NCBI GenBank assembly: GCA_902515765.1
Contig: CABXVZ010000009.1
Span: forward strand, 1-39,915
DNA from: an uncultured Alphaproteobacteria bacterium
GTDB lineage: Bacteria; Pseudomonadota; Alphaproteobacteria; HIMB59
Reading direction: 5' to 3'
DNA: 39,915 nt
Positions 1 to 7,125 of the stretch are shown piece after piece (within the stretch, counting starts at the first letter, position 1; each line of letters starts with the position of its first letter). The notes under the pieces were generated by a model. That model worked only from the letters and a program-made list of their open reading frames with translations, had not been told where the DNA came from and searched no databases. A program made the position numbers and the translations under genes.

Positions 1-150
1 CGCTCAACATGGGGAAAAGCGGGAGATACAATGAAATTAGAGATAGACCCACTTTCCCATCCAGCTTGGAATCAAGGTTCTGGGAAAATGGTTGACTCTG
101 GTGGAAGAGTTGCTCGATTTAAAAATAAATATAAATCTTTTAACATTTAA
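1..150 (+). CDS. rpmE: 50S ribosomal protein L31, C-terminal part (5' end outside window)
   Basis: The first 150 bases read in frame 1 as the last 49 residues of ribosomal protein L31, ending in TAA. The segment [20 protein letters not shown] followed by [20 protein letters not shown] matches the L31 C-terminal consensus (GDTM, IDP.SHPAW, GGR..KF). L31 is a small protein of the large subunit. The N-terminal half, with the Cys residues that would tell a zinc-binding from a zinc-free form, lies outside the window. The next gene, trcR, starts 17 nt downstream on the same strand, so the two are probably cotranscribed. I am confident of the family despite the truncation. Confidence 0.9.
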   Translation, partial: RSTWGKAGDTMKLEIDPLSHPAWNQGSGKMVDSGGRVARFKNKYKSFNI

Positions 151-167
151 TTGTTTTAGTAAGAACT

Positions 168-755
168 ATGTCTGACAATAAACCCTTAATGCCCTTAGCT
201 ACTGCAGTTTGGCTTGTTGATAATACTGCATTAAGTTTTCCACAAATATCTCAATTTTGTCAGCTTCACGAACTAGAAGTTCAAAGTATTGCCGATGGTG
301 AGGATGCCTATAAAATGCAGGGTTTAAATCCAATAGCTAGTGGGCAATTAACTATGGATGAAATCAAGCGATGTGAGAGTGACCCGCTTGCAGAACTACA
401 ACTTCAAAATAAAAAGTCTGAGTCAATTCAATCAAGTGTTAAAGCGAAAAAATATTTACCCCTATCTGTAAGACAAGAGCGTCCAAAAGCAATTGGATGG
501 CTGATCAGAGAATACGGTAAAATACTTACTGATACTCAGATAGCAAAATTAACTAGTTCTACTAAACCGACTGTGGCTAATATTAGAGCTGGTAATCAAT
601 CTCAACCCATTACTGAATTTCGTAATCCTACAGATTTAGGGTTATGCTCTTACGAAGATTTAGAGGCTGTTGTAGCAAAAGGTCAAAGAAAAGCAGAAAA
701 AGAGCAAAAGGCTAAAGATAAAGCTGCCAAACTAAGCCAAACTATTCCTTCTTAA
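168..755 (+). CDS. trcR: DUF1013 family cell-cycle transcriptional regulator TrcR
   Basis: This 195-residue protein begins with the hallmark DUF1013 segment PLMPLATAVWLVDNTALSF (residues 6-24), continues with a predicted helical region (FCQLHELEVQSIADGE), and has a second DNA-binding-like region at about residues 108-140 (WLIREYG, DTQIAKL, TKPTVANIR). The tail from about residue 170 is Lys/Glu/Ala-rich and probably a charged helix. DUF1013/TrcR proteins are a near-alphaproteobacterial family of small regulators linked to cell-cycle control. The position directly behind rpmE supports a housekeeping gene. Its last 14 nt overlap the convergent DUF3833 gene, so neither can have a terminator between them. 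The family call is firm; the regulatory targets are not visible here. Confidence 0.88.
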   Translation: MSDNKPLMPLATAVWLVDNTALSFPQISQFCQLHELEVQSIADGEDAYKMQGLNPIASGQLTMDEIKRCESDPLAELQLQNKKSESIQSSVKAKKYLPLSVRQERPKAIGWLIREYGKILTDTQIAKLTSSTKPTVANIRAGNQSQPITEFRNPTDLGLCSYEDLEAVVAKGQRKAEKEQKAKDKAAKLSQTIPS

Positions 756-1269
756 AGAAAAGATAGACATCTCCTAAACGAATACCAAATTTCTTCATAG
801 TTGCTTTATTAAAAACATGTTTCTCATCTTGCATTATGAGCCAATCATCAAATTTAACTAGCATAATTCCATCTTTATATTTTAATTTGAGGGTGTAATG
901 CCAATTTATAGCGTTACCGGAACGTGCACCTAAAGCAATTCCTTTTATATCTGAAGAACGTCCTTCATATGATTTATCTCCAGTTTTTTTTATTTCCCAG
1001 CGACGAAATTCTTCTTCCCCATCATCATAAAGAAAAGTCTCATTTAAAATAAAAAGGTCTCCTTCTTGGATGCCCTCCATATCTACCGTAAACTGACGTT
1101 TTACCTTACCTAATCGATCAATGAAAAGTCCTGATGCAGAAGTTTTGCCAAGAAAATATTCTTCTATTTTAAATTCGGGTTTTTTTTCAGTAAAATCTTT
1201 TAAATTCATATCTGAACATCCTGTTATAGTTAAAGCTAAAATACCTATTAATAATAGTTTTTTAAACAC
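742..1269 (-). CDS. DUF3833 family lipoprotein
   Basis: A 175-residue protein with a lipoprotein signal: MFKKLLLI, a hydrophobic core and the lipobox LTITGC, putting the lipidated Cys at residue 18. The body has the DUF3833 pattern: an acidic/aromatic start (EEYFLGKTSASGLFIDRLG), then F.VDM.G, a DDGEEEFR.W strand pair, G.A.GARSGNAINWHYTL, and a C-terminal DDWLIMQDEKHVFNKATMKK. It is probably a periplasm-facing membrane-anchored protein with a beta-barrel-like fold; no enzymatic activity is established. It is the last gene of the minus-strand run with cfa, DUF1365, FAD oxidoreductase and photolyase. DUF3833 genes recur in exactly such loci in other proteobacteria, which supports a role in the same lipid or stress function. 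It overlaps trcR by 14 nt. Confidence 0.8.
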   Translation of the reverse strand: MFKKLLLIGILALTITGCSDMNLKDFTEKKPEFKIEEYFLGKTSASGLFIDRLGKVKRQFTVDMEGIQEGDLFILNETFLYDDGEEEFRRWEIKKTGDKSYEGRSSDIKGIALGARSGNAINWHYTLKLKYKDGIMLVKFDDWLIMQDEKHVFNKATMKKFGIRLGDVYLFFKKE

Positions 1270-1341
1270 TATTTTAAATACGCAATTTACTTTAACTAGA
1301 TTTGAATGATAAATAATTTTTATATTAAAGTTTGATAACTG

Positions 1342-2517
1342 TTAATTACTGTTTTTAGTAAAATCTATTTGGAAGACATCAATTGTTTTGGCTTTAAATC
1401 CTCCTGAGCAATAAGATAAATAGAAGTTCCACATTCTTTTAAATTCATTTGAATAACCTAAGTTTTTAATTTTGTACCATTTGTGGTTGAAGTTTTGACG
1501 CCACATTTCTAGAGTTTGGTGATAACTATCTGCCATTTGATTTTTAACAAAAAAGTCTAACTTATTTTCAATAGCTATATTTTCTAATGTTTTAACAGTT
1601 GGTAACATGCCACCTGGGAAAATATATTTTTGTATAAAATCAATTTTTTGACTATATTTCTCAAAAAGTCCTTCAAAAATTACAATTGTTTGCATCGAAA
1701 AGACACCCGATGGTTTGAGTAAATCTTTTATTTTGTCGAAATAGATCTGCCAATATTGCATTCCTACGGCCTCAAACATTTCTATTGAATAAATTCGAGA
1801 GTATTCACCTTGGTGTTCTCGATAATCTTTAAAAATTACATTTAGTTTTCCTTGTAGATGATTTTCTTCAATTTTAGATTTTACAAAATCGTATTGTTCT
1901 TGAGATATAGTCAAAGTATCAATAGTAATATCAGGATATTTGGAAATAAGATAAAATGCAAAACTCCCCCAGCCCGATCCAATTTCTAAGACATGGTCGC
2001 CAAATTTTGGCTCATTTCCGTTTATCAAACTATCAAACTTATTTTTTTGAGCCTGAGATAAGGTTTCTTTACCTGTTTTAAAAAAACCGGAAGAATAAGT
2101 TAAGGAGTCGTCTAACCATTCCTCATAGAAATCATTACCTAAATCATAGTGAGCATGAATATTTTTTTTACTTTGACCTAAAGAATTTTGTGTTTTATTC
2201 ATATAAGACTTTGAAAGATATCGATATAATTTAGATCCCCCCATTTCTCCACCAAAAGCTCTTTCATTCATAGCTCCAAATTCTAAAAATTTACTAAGAT
2301 CATCTGCTTCAAACTTGCCTTTGATATAAGCATCTCCAAGCCCGACGGAGCCTCTAAAATATAAATCCCAAAGCATTGATAATTTATGAACAGTTAAATG
2401 AACACTGGGACCCTCATTTTGGCCCTGAAAATAATACTTTTTCCCTTTAACCTCTAAATTTAATTCTCCATAAAGAATTTGAGTACAAACTTTATTAATG
2501 TAGTGGTCTACGATCAA
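1342..2517 (-). CDS. Cfa-like SAM-dependent fatty-acyl phospholipid methyltransferase
   Basis: A 391-residue member of the cyclopropane-fatty-acyl-phospholipid synthase family (COG2230). Visible landmarks are an N-terminal region of about 115 residues, HAHYDLGNDFYEEWL (121-135), the SAM-binding VLEIGSGWGS (176-185), a SIEMFEAVG segment, and the C-terminal FIQKYIFPGGMLP and QTLEMWRQNF. Enzymes of this family methylate double bonds of membrane phospholipid acyl chains at the inner-membrane surface. Two bicarbonate ligands of E. coli CFA synthase appear changed: the YSC motif is YSS (Ser143), and the HTIG motif is QTIV. The acid in MFE is kept. That favours a non-cyclopropanating methylase, such as the UfaM type in furan fatty acid synthesis, over classical Cfa. 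It lies 17 nt behind the DUF1365 gene in one operon. Confidence 0.85.
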   Translation of the reverse strand: MIVDHYINKVCTQILYGELNLEVKGKKYYFQGQNEGPSVHLTVHKLSMLWDLYFRGSVGLGDAYIKGKFEADDLSKFLEFGAMNERAFGGEMGGSKLYRYLSKSYMNKTQNSLGQSKKNIHAHYDLGNDFYEEWLDDSLTYSSGFFKTGKETLSQAQKNKFDSLINGNEPKFGDHVLEIGSGWGSFAFYLISKYPDITIDTLTISQEQYDFVKSKIEENHLQGKLNVIFKDYREHQGEYSRIYSIEMFEAVGMQYWQIYFDKIKDLLKPSGVFSMQTIVIFEGLFEKYSQKIDFIQKYIFPGGMLPTVKTLENIAIENKLDFFVKNQMADSYHQTLEMWRQNFNHKWYKIKNLGYSNEFKRMWNFYLSYCSGGFKAKTIDVFQIDFTKNSN

Positions 2518-2534
2518 ACCTCAGTCCTCCAAAA

Positions 2535-3287
2535 CTAATCTAAGTATAGGTTATCTTTAATACGATGGGAATATTTAAACAGCTTACTTTTTTTTATAAA
2601 TAACTTTAAGGCTTGAAAATGAATAAGTATTATGGCTTTCAAACTTCCAAAAATATTTAAAATAAAAAAATTAAAAACATTGAGAAATGAAATTCTTTTT
2701 AACTCCAAGGAAATAGATGCAAAAAAAATTTGTTTATTTTTATTATCAAACTGATTTATAGAGCAAAAAAAATTTGATGCATTTTTTAGTTTAACAGAAA
2801 TTTTATAATAGCAGTCCATCTCAATAAAAGGTGATACATACATATTTTTTTTAAACTTCTTATTAGAAAAATCTCCCAGTGATAGGTAGTGAACTTGGTC
2901 ACCATGTGTATTTTTTACTTCATAAAGAATTGCAACTAATTCATTTTTATCATTTAAAAAGAGATAAAAACTTATTGGATTAAATGAATAACCTAGAGTG
3001 GAGGGTATTGAAATAAAACTTACTCTTTCAAAAATGATATTATACTTATCTGCTACGTCTTGAGTAAAATTTTTTAAATTTTTATTTTTATCTCTATACC
3101 CATGTTGCTTATAAAAAATAGAAAAAAAATTAAATCGATTCAGAGATATTAGAGGGTGAATTTTTTGAGTTTGATTTAAGTTTAAGCATAAATAAGGTGC
3201 ATTATACTGAAAGAAGTTTTCAGTATCCTTAGTTCTTTTATGAATAATTTTACCTTGACCAATACAATGGTGATTATTTAGTTCCAT
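2535..3287 (-). CDS. DUF1365 domain-containing protein
   Basis: A 250-residue protein of the DUF1365 family (COG3496). It starts with a HRR-like segment (GKIIHKRTKDTENFFQYNAPYL), has the conserved block LGYSFNPISFYLFLNDKNEL (about 109-128) and the VKNTHGDQVHYLSL segment (about 133-146), where family members carry N.HG. A hydrophobic stretch near the C-terminus (FFILNIFGSLKAIILIHFQAL) may touch the membrane. The biochemical role of the family is unproven; it co-occurs with the FAD oxidoreductase and the Cfa-like methylase, as here, so a step in acyl-chain modification is likely. The gene overlaps the upstream oxidoreductase by 10 nt, indicating translational coupling. Confidence 0.85.
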   Translation of the reverse strand: MELNNHHCIGQGKIIHKRTKDTENFFQYNAPYLCLNLNQTQKIHPLISLNRFNFFSIFYKQHGYRDKNKNLKNFTQDVADKYNIIFERVSFISIPSTLGYSFNPISFYLFLNDKNELVAILYEVKNTHGDQVHYLSLGDFSNKKFKKNMYVSPFIEMDCYYKISVKLKNASNFFCSINQFDNKNKQIFFASISLELKRISFLNVFNFFILNIFGSLKAIILIHFQALKLFIKKSKLFKYSHRIKDNLYLD

Positions 3288-4543
3288 TGAATTCTCGATG
3301 TATCGGCTTCATTAAAACGACCTAAATTAATATTAAGTTTCTTGCAGACTTTCAGGGCAGACTGAATACCATCCTCATGAAAACCATAACCTAGATAGCT
3401 ACCTACGTAAAAAGTATCACTCAATCCTTGAATTTTTCCAATTTCTTTTTGAGAGTTAAGTGTATTAAGTGAAAAAATTGGATGTTCATAAACTGTTTGG
3501 TAGAGATTAGAAGTTTGATTTTGATTGAGAGAGACAAAGAACTCATCCTGGGTATCCAGTGGTTGTAATAAATTCATCCAGTAACTTAAAGTACATTTAT
3601 TATTAGTATTTGTGTGAAAATTCCAACTAGACCAAGCCGCTTTATGAGGGGGCATTAAAGATGAATTTTGATGGAGTTGGGCTAAATTTTTTTGAAAATT
3701 AAATGCATTTAGTATAGATACTTCTTTCTCTTTTTTATCCCCTAACAAAGGTAGAAAGTGGTGAGGCGGGCAAGCTAAAACTAATAAATCAAATTGATAT
3801 TTCTTATCTTGAGAAAAAACTTCAACTCCCTTGTCTCTAATAATCTTATCTATTTTAAATGATTTTTTAATATCAAAATGTGACACTTGAATAAGTTTAT
3901 TTATATAATTTTTAGAACCACCTTTTACTGTTTTCCATTGTGGACGATTTATAAAATTAAATAGTTTATGATTTTGAAAAAAACTAATAATACTACTTAA
4001 TGGTTGATCTAATGAGTTAGAGTCTGGAGATGACCAGATACTTGAAATTAATGGTAAAAAATGATTATGAACAAACTCTTTAGAAAATTTTTTTGTTTCT
4101 AGATATTGGCGAATAGAGATATCAGAAGAAATATTTTTATTTTGAAATGTTTTATAAAACTTAACGATATCTTTTAGCATTAGATAGAATTTCCAATTAA
4201 TGAGATTATGAGGTTTAGCAAATAGAGCTCTCAGACTCCCTCCGCCATATTCAAATTGGTTACTTGAATTATAAAAACTAAAAGACATATTGCTTTTAGA
4301 AACAGGTACTTGGAGTTCTTCAAATAACTTTGTAAGATTGGGGTATGTCAATTCATTGTAAACAATGAAACCTGTATCTATTGCAATATTGTTTTGTTTT
4401 GAGTCTTTAACTTCTTGTGTATTTGCATGCCCACCAAGATAATGATTTTTCTCAAATAGAGTGACTTCAAATTGATTTTGTAAAAAATAAGCAGCCGATA
4501 ATCCCGCAATACCGGAACCTATAACTGCAATCTTCTTTTTCAA
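3278..4543 (-). CDS. FAD-dependent amine oxidase-type oxidoreductase (COG2907 family)
   Basis: A 421-residue flavoprotein. The N-terminus is a clear FAD-binding Rossmann motif, IAVIGSGIAGLSAAY (5-19), followed by the acidic strand end VTLFEKN and LGGHAN, then IDTGFIVYNELTYPNL. A C-terminal FAD-contact region is visible as FYVGSYLGYGFHEDGIQSAL (about 378-397). Related proteins are annotated as amine oxidases, desaturases or cyclopropane-related FAD proteins. In alphaproteobacteria, a desaturase step on a methylated acyl chain (UfaD) is part of furan fatty acid synthesis, and this gene is a candidate for such a role by neighbourhood only. It is separated from the photolyase by one base and overlaps DUF1365 by 10 nt, so it sits in the middle of a tightly coupled operon. 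Confidence 0.85.
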   Translation of the reverse strand: MKKKIAVIGSGIAGLSAAYFLQNQFEVTLFEKNHYLGGHANTQEVKDSKQNNIAIDTGFIVYNELTYPNLTKLFEELQVPVSKSNMSFSFYNSSNQFEYGGGSLRALFAKPHNLINWKFYLMLKDIVKFYKTFQNKNISSDISIRQYLETKKFSKEFVHNHFLPLISSIWSSPDSNSLDQPLSSIISFFQNHKLFNFINRPQWKTVKGGSKNYINKLIQVSHFDIKKSFKIDKIIRDKGVEVFSQDKKYQFDLLVLACPPHHFLPLLGDKKEKEVSILNAFNFQKNLAQLHQNSSLMPPHKAAWSSWNFHTNTNNKCTLSYWMNLLQPLDTQDEFFVSLNQNQTSNLYQTVYEHPIFSLNTLNSQKEIGKIQGLSDTFYVGSYLGYGFHEDGIQSALKVCKKLNINLGRFNEADTSRIQWN

Positions 4544-4544
4544 T

Positions 4545-5951
4545 TTATGATTTTATCCGTTGATAAGCTTCTAATGCCCGATTTCTTGAGTCTTTTAAAT
4601 CAACTATAGGATAATAATATTGGTTATTTTTGACAAGATTATTGAGAGACTCTTCACTCAGATACGGCTGAAAAATTAATGAGGGTTTTTTCAGCTCTTC
4701 TAAATCAGGTAAGTACTTTAAGATAAATTTGGCCTGGGGATCAAATCGCTCTGATTGTAAAACAGGGTTGAAAACTCGAAAATATGGTGATGCATCTGCG
4801 CCACATCCAGCAATCCACTGCCATCCTGCAGCATTGCTAGCCTCATCATAGTCTAAGAGTGTATTTTGAAAATATCTCTCTCCATAAGTCCAGTTTAATA
4901 ATAAATTTTTTACCAAGAAACTTCCTACTACCATCCTTAAGCGATTATGCATCCATCCATTATCATAAATTTGTCTCATAGCAGCATCTATTAAAGGTAT
5001 TCCAGTTTTTCCCTTTTTCCACAAATTCAAATCTTTTTCATTTTTGCGCCATGGAAATTTAGAAAATTTTTCATTTATGGGCATAGTCGAAAGATCTTTA
5101 GAGTAATATAGAAGTGAATAAGAAAACTCCCTCCATCCAATTTCTGATAGAAAAGTTAGTGAGGATATATCAAGTTTTTTAGATTTAATAACTTGGTTGA
5201 CTATCATTCGTGGAGATATTTCACCAAATCGTAAATGAGGTGAAAGTCTAGAAGTTTGATCTAAGTCAGGTCTATCTCTTCCTTCTTTATAATTATCAAT
5301 ATGGTTATTTATATAATATTTTAATTTTTCTAAAGCTGCTTCTTCGCCAGGCTTCCAATAATTAGAAAATTTTTGATACCATTTTTTGGATGGTAGAAAA
5401 TTCCATTGATTTTTTTCGTTGTGCTCAAGGGGATCAATAAATTTTAGTGAAGTAATTTGATATTTTTTTGCCTTATAAACATCAAAAGCTTTTCTCCAAT
5501 AAGGAGTAAAGACTTTAAAATATAGGCCTGAATTATTTTGAACCTCCCAAGGTTCATTTAAAAGATGGGCATTAAAAGTCTCAACCTCAATATTTTTTTC
5601 TTTAAGGTCTTGTTTAATTTTTGTGTCACGACTAATTGATTTTTTAGAATAAAGTCTGTTCCATACTACTCTATTTATCTTATATTTTTTAATGAGTTTA
5701 AATAAAGACTCTTGAGCACTTCCCTTCATCACAATTAAGTCAAGTTTGAATTCTTTTTTAAAAGAATTCTCTAATTTTTTTAAAGACTCGTGTAGCCACC
5801 AATGGCCTGCTTCACCAGTTGCTTCCCTTTCAATTTCATCATAAACATAAACAATAAGAGCTTTTGACTTATCCTTTTGTATGGATAGCAAGCAAGGGTT
5901 ATCTTCAATTCGAAGATCTCTTCTTAACCAATATAGAGTTTTATTTTCGAT
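4545..5951 (-). CDS. phrB: Deoxyribodipyrimidine (CPD) photolyase, non-canonical ATC start
   Basis: A class I CPD photolyase: it repairs UV-induced pyrimidine dimers using blue light, FADH- and an antenna cofactor. The C-terminal FAD domain is typical: TSRLSPHLRFGEISPR, GIPLIDAAMRQ, GWMHNRLRM, FLVKNLLLNW, DYDEASNAAGWQWIAGCG and ADASPYFRVFNP. The problem is the start. The first in-frame TTG (5891-5889) would remove the conserved first strand, but upstream codons still encode LYWLRRDLRIEDNPC, the normal N-terminus. The frame is open only back to a TAA at 5963-5961, and contains no ATG, GTG, TTG or CTG before this strand. The best placed rare start is ATC at 5951, giving 468 residues, the usual family length. 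No Shine-Dalgarno is evident, and rpmG ends 18 nt upstream in the same frame, so reinitiation is possible. A base error turning ATG to ATC is the alternative. Confidence 0.88.
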   Translation of the reverse strand: MENKTLYWLRRDLRIEDNPCLLSIQKDKSKALIVYVYDEIEREATGEAGHWWLHESLKKLENSFKKEFKLDLIVMKGSAQESLFKLIKKYKINRVVWNRLYSKKSISRDTKIKQDLKEKNIEVETFNAHLLNEPWEVQNNSGLYFKVFTPYWRKAFDVYKAKKYQITSLKFIDPLEHNEKNQWNFLPSKKWYQKFSNYWKPGEEAALEKLKYYINNHIDNYKEGRDRPDLDQTSRLSPHLRFGEISPRMIVNQVIKSKKLDISSLTFLSEIGWREFSYSLLYYSKDLSTMPINEKFSKFPWRKNEKDLNLWKKGKTGIPLIDAAMRQIYDNGWMHNRLRMVVGSFLVKNLLLNWTYGERYFQNTLLDYDEASNAAGWQWIAGCGADASPYFRVFNPVLQSERFDPQAKFILKYLPDLEELKKPSLIFQPYLSEESLNNLVKNNQYYYPIVDLKDSRNRALEAYQRIKS

Positions 5952-5969
5952 GGAGTAATTTTAGCAAAT

Positions 5970-6164
5970 TTATTTGCTGTGAGGTGGCATTTTCTTTTCT
6001 ACAAACCAAACATGTTGTCTCAGAACAGGATCATACTTTCTCTGTCTTAATTTATCAGAAACTTTCATACCCTTAGTTGGTTTTCGAACTATATATTTAG
6101 TGCCTGTTTCAGGTTTTTCTTCAGGAATTAGCTGTTTTAGTTGATATGTTGACTTTTTTGCCAT
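5970..6164 (-). CDS. rpmG: 50S ribosomal protein L33
   Basis: A 64-residue basic protein. The C-terminal two thirds match L33: TGTKYIVRK, then KLRQRKYDPVLRQHVWFVEKK, corresponding to the family pattern TG..Y.T.KN, K..KYDP..R.HV.F.E.K. It lacks cysteines, so it is the zinc-independent form. The N-terminus MAKKSTYQLKQLIPEEKPE is longer than the usual MAK..T.KI.L, an insertion of about seven residues. It is the first gene of the minus-strand run into the photolyase operon. There is no Shine-Dalgarno before its ATG, and a promoter-like pair ends only 6 nt before the start codon, so the mRNA may be leaderless. Confidence 0.85.
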   Translation of the reverse strand: MAKKSTYQLKQLIPEEKPETGTKYIVRKPTKGMKVSDKLRQRKYDPVLRQHVWFVEKKMPPHSK

Positions 6165-6170
6165 TGGCGT

Positions 6171-6198
6171 AAAATAAACTAATTTATGCTTTGGTCAA
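6171..6198 (-). promoter_or_regulatory. Candidate sigma70-type promoter for rpmG, placed for a leaderless transcript
   Basis: On the minus strand, TTGACC (6198-6193) is followed after 16 nt by TATTTT (6176-6171). The -10 element ends 6 nt before the rpmG ATG at 6164, so initiation at the normal distance would begin at or next to the start codon. This is inferred from motif and spacing only; a 5'-end map would decide. Confidence 0.4.
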
Positions 6199-6217
6199 GA
6201 TTGTTTGTTAAATAAAG

Positions 6218-7081
6218 TTAAGAAATTCGCTTCCAATGCTCTCTTTTGTCACTTAAAGATCTTTTCTTTTTGTTTGATAGATGCTTGTAGCAATTTGGAC
6301 AAGAGAAACCCTCTTCATAATAAGGAGATGAGAGCTCTTCGTCTGTTAAAGGCATATTACATCCATAGCACAACTTACACTGCCCTTTTTGTAAGTTCTT
6401 GTTTACCGAAACTCTATAATCAAAAACAAAACATTCTCCAATCCATGATGAAGCTGGAGTGTTCTCAAAATATTTTAAAATACCTCCTTTAAGTTGGTAA
6501 GTATCAATTCCATTCTTTTTCATTAAAGGGCCAGCTTTCTCACAACGAATACCTCCCGTGCAGTAAATGGCTACTTTTTTATTTTTAAATCTTAATTTAT
6601 TATCTTCTATATAACTCTTGAATTCTCTGAATGTTTTTATATCTGGATTAATGGCTTTTTTAAAACGACCTATCTTAAATTCATAATCATTGCGAGTATC
6701 TAAAATAATAACATTATCTTGGGTAATAAATTCTTCCCATTTTTTTGGGTTGATAAATTGACCTTTTTTAATTTCATCAATTGTTAAATTGAAATCTGAA
6801 GTAACAATTTCTTCCTTAATATGTATTTTAAATTTTTTAAAAAATGTTTTTCCGTCAAAATTAGAGAGTTTTATATTTTTTTTTTGAACTCCAATTTTTT
6901 TTATAAAATCAATAGTTTCATGCCTATCTATATTATTTACAGCTATTGTTCCATTAAGACCTTCGGGACCAATAAGAATTTTTCCTTTAATTTTAATTTT
7001 TTCAAAAAAATTATGAATATCATTTTTAATATTATTGAGATTTTTAATTTCAAAAAAGCTGTAGAAGGCAATTACAACCAT
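6218..7081 (-). CDS. trhO: Oxygen-dependent tRNA uridine(34) hydroxylase TrhO (YceA family)
   Basis: A 287-residue rhodanese-fold protein. It has the N-terminal acylphosphatase-like domain typical of the family (KGKILIGPEGLNGTIAV, about 32-48), then a rhodanese domain with the catalytic loop YCTGGIRCEKAG, active Cys174. A C-terminal cysteine cluster (C235, C238, C241, C261, C264 in CKLCYGC and CPNC) should bind a metal. TrhO uses O2 to form 5-hydroxyuridine at wobble U34 of tRNAs. Length and domain order agree with the family. It lies 44 nt behind hemA on the same strand, so cotranscription is possible; no functional link beyond shared oxygen dependence is known. Confidence 0.9.
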   Translation of the reverse strand: MVVIAFYSFFEIKNLNNIKNDIHNFFEKIKIKGKILIGPEGLNGTIAVNNIDRHETIDFIKKIGVQKKNIKLSNFDGKTFFKKFKIHIKEEIVTSDFNLTIDEIKKGQFINPKKWEEFITQDNVIILDTRNDYEFKIGRFKKAINPDIKTFREFKSYIEDNKLRFKNKKVAIYCTGGIRCEKAGPLMKKNGIDTYQLKGGILKYFENTPASSWIGECFVFDYRVSVNKNLQKGQCKLCYGCNMPLTDEELSSPYYEEGFSCPNCYKHLSNKKKRSLSDKREHWKRIS

Positions 7082-7125
7082 AATTACTTTTTACAATAAA
7101 ACTAAACTGAGAGCAAATAGGAGTG

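Noticed and set aside
1121-1309. Open frame on the plus strand opposite the DUF3833 gene
   Set aside because: Antisense to a well-supported lipoprotein gene, with no ribosome site or family match.
4545-5891. TTG at 5891 as the photolyase start
   Set aside because: It would remove the conserved WLRRDLRIEDNP strand, which is encoded in frame just upstream.
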